Below the pieces are notes generated by a model, which worked only from the letters and a program-made list of their open reading frames with translations, had not been told where the DNA came from and ran no database searches. A DNA stretch of 10,164 nt from Comamonas sp. (lineage in GTDB: Bacteria; Pseudomonadota; Gammaproteobacteria; Burkholderiales; Burkholderiaceae_C): assembly GCA_019236485.1 (NCBI GenBank), contig JAFAIY010000356.1, forward strand, positions 1 through 10,164, read 5' to 3'. The first letter of the stretch is position 1; each line of letters opens with the position of its first letter. Below, one piece after another: positions 7,384 through 10,164 of the stretch. The position numbers and the translations under genes are program-made.

Positions 7384-8235
7384 TCAATAGGACATCACGC
7401 GCGTCGCCAGCTTGGAGATCGGCGTGCGGATCAGCCCCTCCACGCGCGCGGGCAACAGCATGGGCTTGAGCAGCATGCGTACCGCGAGATCGGCCGGCAG
7501 GCGGCGGCTCACCAGCTCGTAGATATGCCGGGCCAGGTCTTCGAAACGCCGGCTGCTGCCAGCGAAATAGCGGCCCTTGTGTGCCCAGACATGCCGCAGC
7601 GCGATGTCCGAATCGCTCTCGCGCAACTCCTTGAGCCGCCCATACAAGGCTCCGGCAATGCGTACCCGCCCCACGGGCGACTGGTCCTGCAGCTGCTTGA
7701 AGTATTTGAGGAAATGCTTGTAGTGGCTGACCTCGTCGCTGCGGATATTGTCGAGCAGCTCAGTCAGCACCGGCTCGTTGCTGAGCTCGCGCAGCGTGTG
7801 ATAGTAGGCCGTGGTGCCGGTTTCCACCACGCAGCGCGCCACCATTTCCAGGCGCTGGTCGGGGTAGAGCTCCTCCATGGTGCAGAGCTTGGAGTATTCG
7901 GCAAAAAAGCTGTCATAGGCCTGCTGCCAGGGAAACTCGGGCCACACCGTCTCCACATAGGCGCGCAGCGACTGGCCATGCTGCAGTTCCTCGGCCTCCC
8001 AATGATCCTTGAGCCACGATGCGATCTCCGGATAGGCCGCATAGTGCTCGGCGAGATTGGTGGCGTAGGTGTCGGAGCCGGTTTCGATAAAGGAAGCACT
8101 CATCAGCAGAAAGAACAGATCTTCATTGTTCTCGACCGCCGCACGATCAATCTCGGCAAAAGCAATATCTTCTATGCGCCAGTGAGGAGATCCACGCTTG
8201 CCGTCAGTGCTTGAATAGGACAGGTTTTGCTGCAT
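7384..8235 (-). CDS. Ferritin-like diiron protein, acyl-ACP desaturase-like ligand spacing
   Basis: Helical protein of 283 residues with no signal peptide or clear membrane helix, so probably cytoplasmic. Candidate iron ligands are Glu51 (FIETGSD), Glu83 and His86 (EELQH), Glu138 (VVETGT), Glu168 and His171 (DEVSH). The order E, ExxH, E, ExxH is the four-helix diiron pattern. The gaps (32, 52 and 30 residues between successive glutamates) are close to those of plant stearoyl-ACP desaturase (38, 53, 33), closer than to classical ferritin. A basic, amphipathic C-terminal part (about 190-283) follows the bundle. I do not recognise a specific family with a proven reaction; oxidase, oxygenase, desaturase or iron-binding roles are all open. 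The start ATG has no good Shine-Dalgarno sequence. It stands alone, convergent with prmB and divergent from the ABC-F gene, so context says little about its role. Confidence 0.8.
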   Translation of the reverse strand: MQQNLSYSSTDGKRGSPHWRIEDIAFAEIDRAAVENNEDLFFLLMSASFIETGSDTYATNLAEHYAAYPEIASWLKDHWEAEELQHGQSLRAYVETVWPEFPWQQAYDSFFAEYSKLCTMEELYPDQRLEMVARCVVETGTTAYYHTLRELSNEPVLTELLDNIRSDEVSHYKHFLKYFKQLQDQSPVGRVRIAGALYGRLKELRESDSDIALRHVWAHKGRYFAGSSRRFEDLARHIYELVSRRLPADLAVRMLLKPMLLPARVEGLIRTPISKLATRVMSY

Positions 8236-8698
8236 CAGTTGTTAGACCCGTTATGTCAGCGAACAAGGTAATTCGTTGATTAAAGATACGCCATTCAGCG
8301 AGGCCTGCCGCCCAATCCATGCCGGATCGAACCAACATTACAGCCCGCTAACAATTCTTCAAATACCCCGACGCTAGCCTCGCGCCTGGGATTAAATGCC
8401 ACACCATTTCATCACAGTCTCGAAAGACGGACCGATTTCACCCATGCCAAATGGCCGGCGGCCCAAACAACCGACGCGGCTTTAAACCCAGAGCCTCCGA
8501 ATTAACACCGCGAGGCCAAGCTGCATTATGGAAAACGCCAGCGGCAGTATAGGCGCAGAGGCTCTCGCTCCCTGAGCCGGCTGGCGCCAGGAGCCCGCCC
8601 GAGGCCTGCCGCTCCCCCATCCGTGCCGCCAAGGCACGCGGCCACAATCCCAACACAGACCGGCCTGCATTCAATCGCTGGGATAATCGGGCCCAGTC
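8236..8698. other. 463-base divergent spacer without a convincing gene
   Basis: It separates the ferritin-like gene (minus) from the ABC-F gene (plus) and should hold both promoters. The half next to the ferritin-like gene (to about 8450) is visibly richer in A and T than the coding regions. Seen in it are a 13-base direct repeat CGAGGCCTGCCGC (8299-8311 and 8600-8612), an inverted pair AGAGCCTC/GAGGCTCT (8490-8497 and 8558-8565), a 10-base palindrome CTGGCGCCAG (8581-8590), and a small hairpin CGTGCC/GGCACG (8622-8638) without a T tract. A 62-codon minus-strand frame at 8482-8670 has no ribosome site or familiar sequence and is not called. No tRNA or recognisable riboswitch is seen. Confidence 0.5.
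8679..8698 (+). promoter_or_regulatory. Candidate extended -10 promoter of the ABC-F gene
   Basis: TGGGATAAT (8679-8687) is an extended -10 element: TG, one base, then GATAAT with five of six consensus matches. It ends 11 bases before the ATG at 8699, so the 5' leader would be only about four or five bases, too short for a Shine-Dalgarno sequence, and none is present. No convincing -35 box is visible, as can be the case for extended -10 promoters. Confidence 0.45.
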
Positions 8699-10164
8699 AT
8701 GATCAGCCTCAAGAACATCACGCTGCGCCGCGGCACCAAAGTCCTGCTCGACCAGGTCAGCACCACCATCAACCCGGGAGAGTCCGTCGGCCTTGTGGGC
8801 CGCAACGGCGCCGGCAAGTCCAGCCTGTTTGCCCTGCTCAACGGCAGCATCAGCGAGGATGGTGGTGATTTTTTCATCCCCCCGCAATGGCGCATGGCCC
8901 AGGTGGCCCAGCACATGCCGGAAACCGACGAATCTGCCACCCAGTTTGTGCTGGATGGCGACACGCGCCTGGCAGAGCTGAATGCCCAGCTGGCCGCAGC
9001 CGAAGCGTCCGGCGACGGCATGGAAATCGCGCAAGCCTATGTGGATCTGGCCGATGCCGGCGCGCATGACGCGGTATCGCGCGCGCAGTCGCTGATTCTG
9101 GGCCTGGGCTTCAAGGTCTCCGAGCTGGAGCACCCGGTCAACAGCTTCTCGGGCGGCTGGCGCATGCGCCTGCAGCTGGCCCGCGCACTGATGGCCCCCA
9201 GCGACCTGCTGCTGCTGGACGAGCCCACCAACCACCTGGACCTGGACGCGCTGGTCTGGCTGGAAGCCTGGCTCAAGCGCTATAGCGGCACGATGATCGT
9301 CATCAGCCACGACCGCGAATTTTTGGACGCCATCACCAACGTCACCCTGCAAATTCAGGGCGGGCAGATCAATCGCTACGGCGGCAATTACTCCCGCTTT
9401 GAAGAACTGCGCGCTCAGCAGCTGGAACTGCAGGCGGCCAGCTTCGCCAAGCAGCAGGAAAAGATGGCGCACCTGCAAAAGTTCATCGACCGCTTCAAGG
9501 CCAAGGCCAGCAAGGCCAAGCAGGCGCAAAGCCGGGTCAAGCAACTCGAGCGCATGGAAAAGATCGGCCCGGTGCTGGCCGAGGCCGAATTCACCTTCGA
9601 ATTCAAGGAGCCCGCGAATCTGCCCAACCCCATGCTGGCGATCACCGATGCGGCCTTCGGCTATGTGGACGACGAAGGCCAGGCGACCACCATTCTGCGC
9701 GGTGTCAACCGCTCGGTGCTGGCAGGTCAGCGCATAGGCATTCTGGGCGCCAACGGTCAGGGTAAATCGACCCTGGTCAAGACCATTGCGCGCGAGATGG
9801 GGGCTCTGGCCGGCACCGTCACCGAAGGCAAGGGTCTCAATATCGGCTACTTTGCCCAGCAGGAACTGGATGTGCTGCGCCCCGGCGAGAACCCGCTGGA
9901 GCACATGATCCGTCTGGCCCGCGAACTGGGCGCAGCGGCCCCCGCAGCCAGTCGCGAGCAGGACTTGCGCAACTGGCTGGGTACCTTCAACTTCAGCGGC
10001 GACATGGTCAAACAGGCCGTGGGCAGCATGAGCGGCGGCGAAAAAGCCCGCCTGGTGCTGGCCATGATCGTCTGGCAACGCCCCAATCTGCTGCTGCTGG
10101 ACGAGCCTACCAACCACCTGGACCTGGCCACGCGCGAAGCCCTGGCCATGGCGCTCAACGACTT
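8699..10164 (+). CDS. yheS: ABC-F family ATPase, YheS type (partial, runs off the window)
   Basis: Soluble tandem-ATPase protein of the ABC-F family, which acts on ribosomes rather than in transport; E. coli YheS has been linked to relief of difficult nascent-chain stalls. The first 488 residues are present and the C-terminus is missing (YheS is about 637). Domain 1 has Walker A GRNGAGKSS (34-42), signature FSGGWRMRL (150-158), Walker B LLLLDEPTNHLDLD (170-183) and switch His204 in ISHDRE. The inter-domain P-site tRNA-interaction linker (about 232-300) is rich in charged residues and includes KFIDRFKAKASKAKQAQSR, a YheS/Uup-like feature. Domain 2 has Walker A GANGQGKST (350-358), signature MSGGEKARL (444-452) and Walker B LLLLDEPTNHLDL (464-476). 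An in-frame TAA at 8684-8686 with no other ATG after it fixes the start. I prefer YheS over Uup or EttA from the N-terminal ITLRRGTKVLLD and FSGGWRMRL. Nothing suggests a resistance-type ABC-F. Confidence 0.93.
   Translation, partial: MISLKNITLRRGTKVLLDQVSTTINPGESVGLVGRNGAGKSSLFALLNGSISEDGGDFFIPPQWRMAQVAQHMPETDESATQFVLDGDTRLAELNAQLAAAEASGDGMEIAQAYVDLADAGAHDAVSRAQSLILGLGFKVSELEHPVNSFSGGWRMRLQLARALMAPSDLLLLDEPTNHLDLDALVWLEAWLKRYSGTMIVISHDREFLDAITNVTLQIQGGQINRYGGNYSRFEELRAQQLELQAASFAKQQEKMAHLQKFIDRFKAKASKAKQAQSRVKQLERMEKIGPVLAEAEFTFEFKEPANLPNPMLAITDAAFGYVDDEGQATTILRGVNRSVLAGQRIGILGANGQGKSTLVKTIAREMGALAGTVTEGKGLNIGYFAQQELDVLRPGENPLEHMIRLARELGAAAPAASREQDLRNWLGTFNFSGDMVKQAVGSMSGGEKARLVLAMIVWQRPNLLLLDEPTNHLDLATREALAMALND

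Noticed and set aside
8528..8575. 15-codon plus-strand frame starting at an ATG in the spacer
   Set aside because: No ribosome site, and such short frames are expected by chance; no sign of a leader peptide such as codon runs followed by an attenuator.
8482..8670. 62-codon minus-strand frame in the long spacer (hydrophobic C-terminal half)
   Set aside because: No Shine-Dalgarno sequence, heavy in Trp, Arg and Gly from GC-rich DNA, and no known family. The hydrophobic end alone is too weak to call a small membrane protein.
8438..10117. 559-codon minus-strand frame opposite the ABC-F gene
   Set aside because: It mirrors the ABC-F coding sequence and has the same shadow composition. The part extending into the spacer has no start signal of its own.
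8699..10164. Antibiotic-resistance ABC-F protein
   Set aside because: The N-terminus, FSGGWRMRL signature and linker match the housekeeping YheS type, and no resistance genes lie nearby.

Overview
The window looks like a piece of chromosome from a GC-rich betaproteobacterium, most likely order Burkholderiales and perhaps Comamonadaceae (Comamonas/Delftia/Acidovorax-like). This rests on protein character, GC-rich third codon positions and the linkage of succinylase-branch dap genes with prmB; no rRNA or other marker fixes the species. Almost all of it is coding, and I see no insertion sequence, prophage, CRISPR array or tRNA.

Layout. (1) Bases 23-1513, minus strand: a methyl-accepting chemotaxis protein with two closely spaced membrane helices, a canonical signalling hairpin and a Cache-like sensor domain at its C-terminus, which should lie in the cytoplasm. 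(2) A 178-base divergent spacer. (3) Plus strand 1692-7317: dapC, dapD, pilU, dapE, prmB. DapD, DapC and DapE catalyse the three consecutive steps from tetrahydrodipicolinate to LL-diaminopimelate, feeding lysine and peptidoglycan synthesis. A PilU-type retraction ATPase sits in the middle of this pathway cluster, and the ribosomal protein L3 glutamine methyltransferase prmB overlaps dapE by 4 bases. Hairpin terminators follow dapC and dapD, so the likely units are dapC, dapD, and pilU-dapE-prmB. (4) Bases 7384-8235, minus strand: a ferritin-like protein with six carboxylate/histidine diiron ligands spaced much as in acyl-ACP desaturases, convergent with prmB across a shared hairpin terminator. 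(5) A 463-base spacer with no convincing gene. (6) From 8699 to the window edge, plus strand: an ABC-F ATPase of the YheS type, cut off inside its second ATPase domain.

Most of the window is housekeeping. The points most worth a second look are the C-terminal Cache domain of the chemoreceptor, the diiron protein of unknown substrate, pilU embedded in the dap cluster without pilT, and -10-like boxes placed so close to the dapC and yheS start codons that the transcripts would be leaderless or nearly so. I did not find a clearly new multi-gene system.
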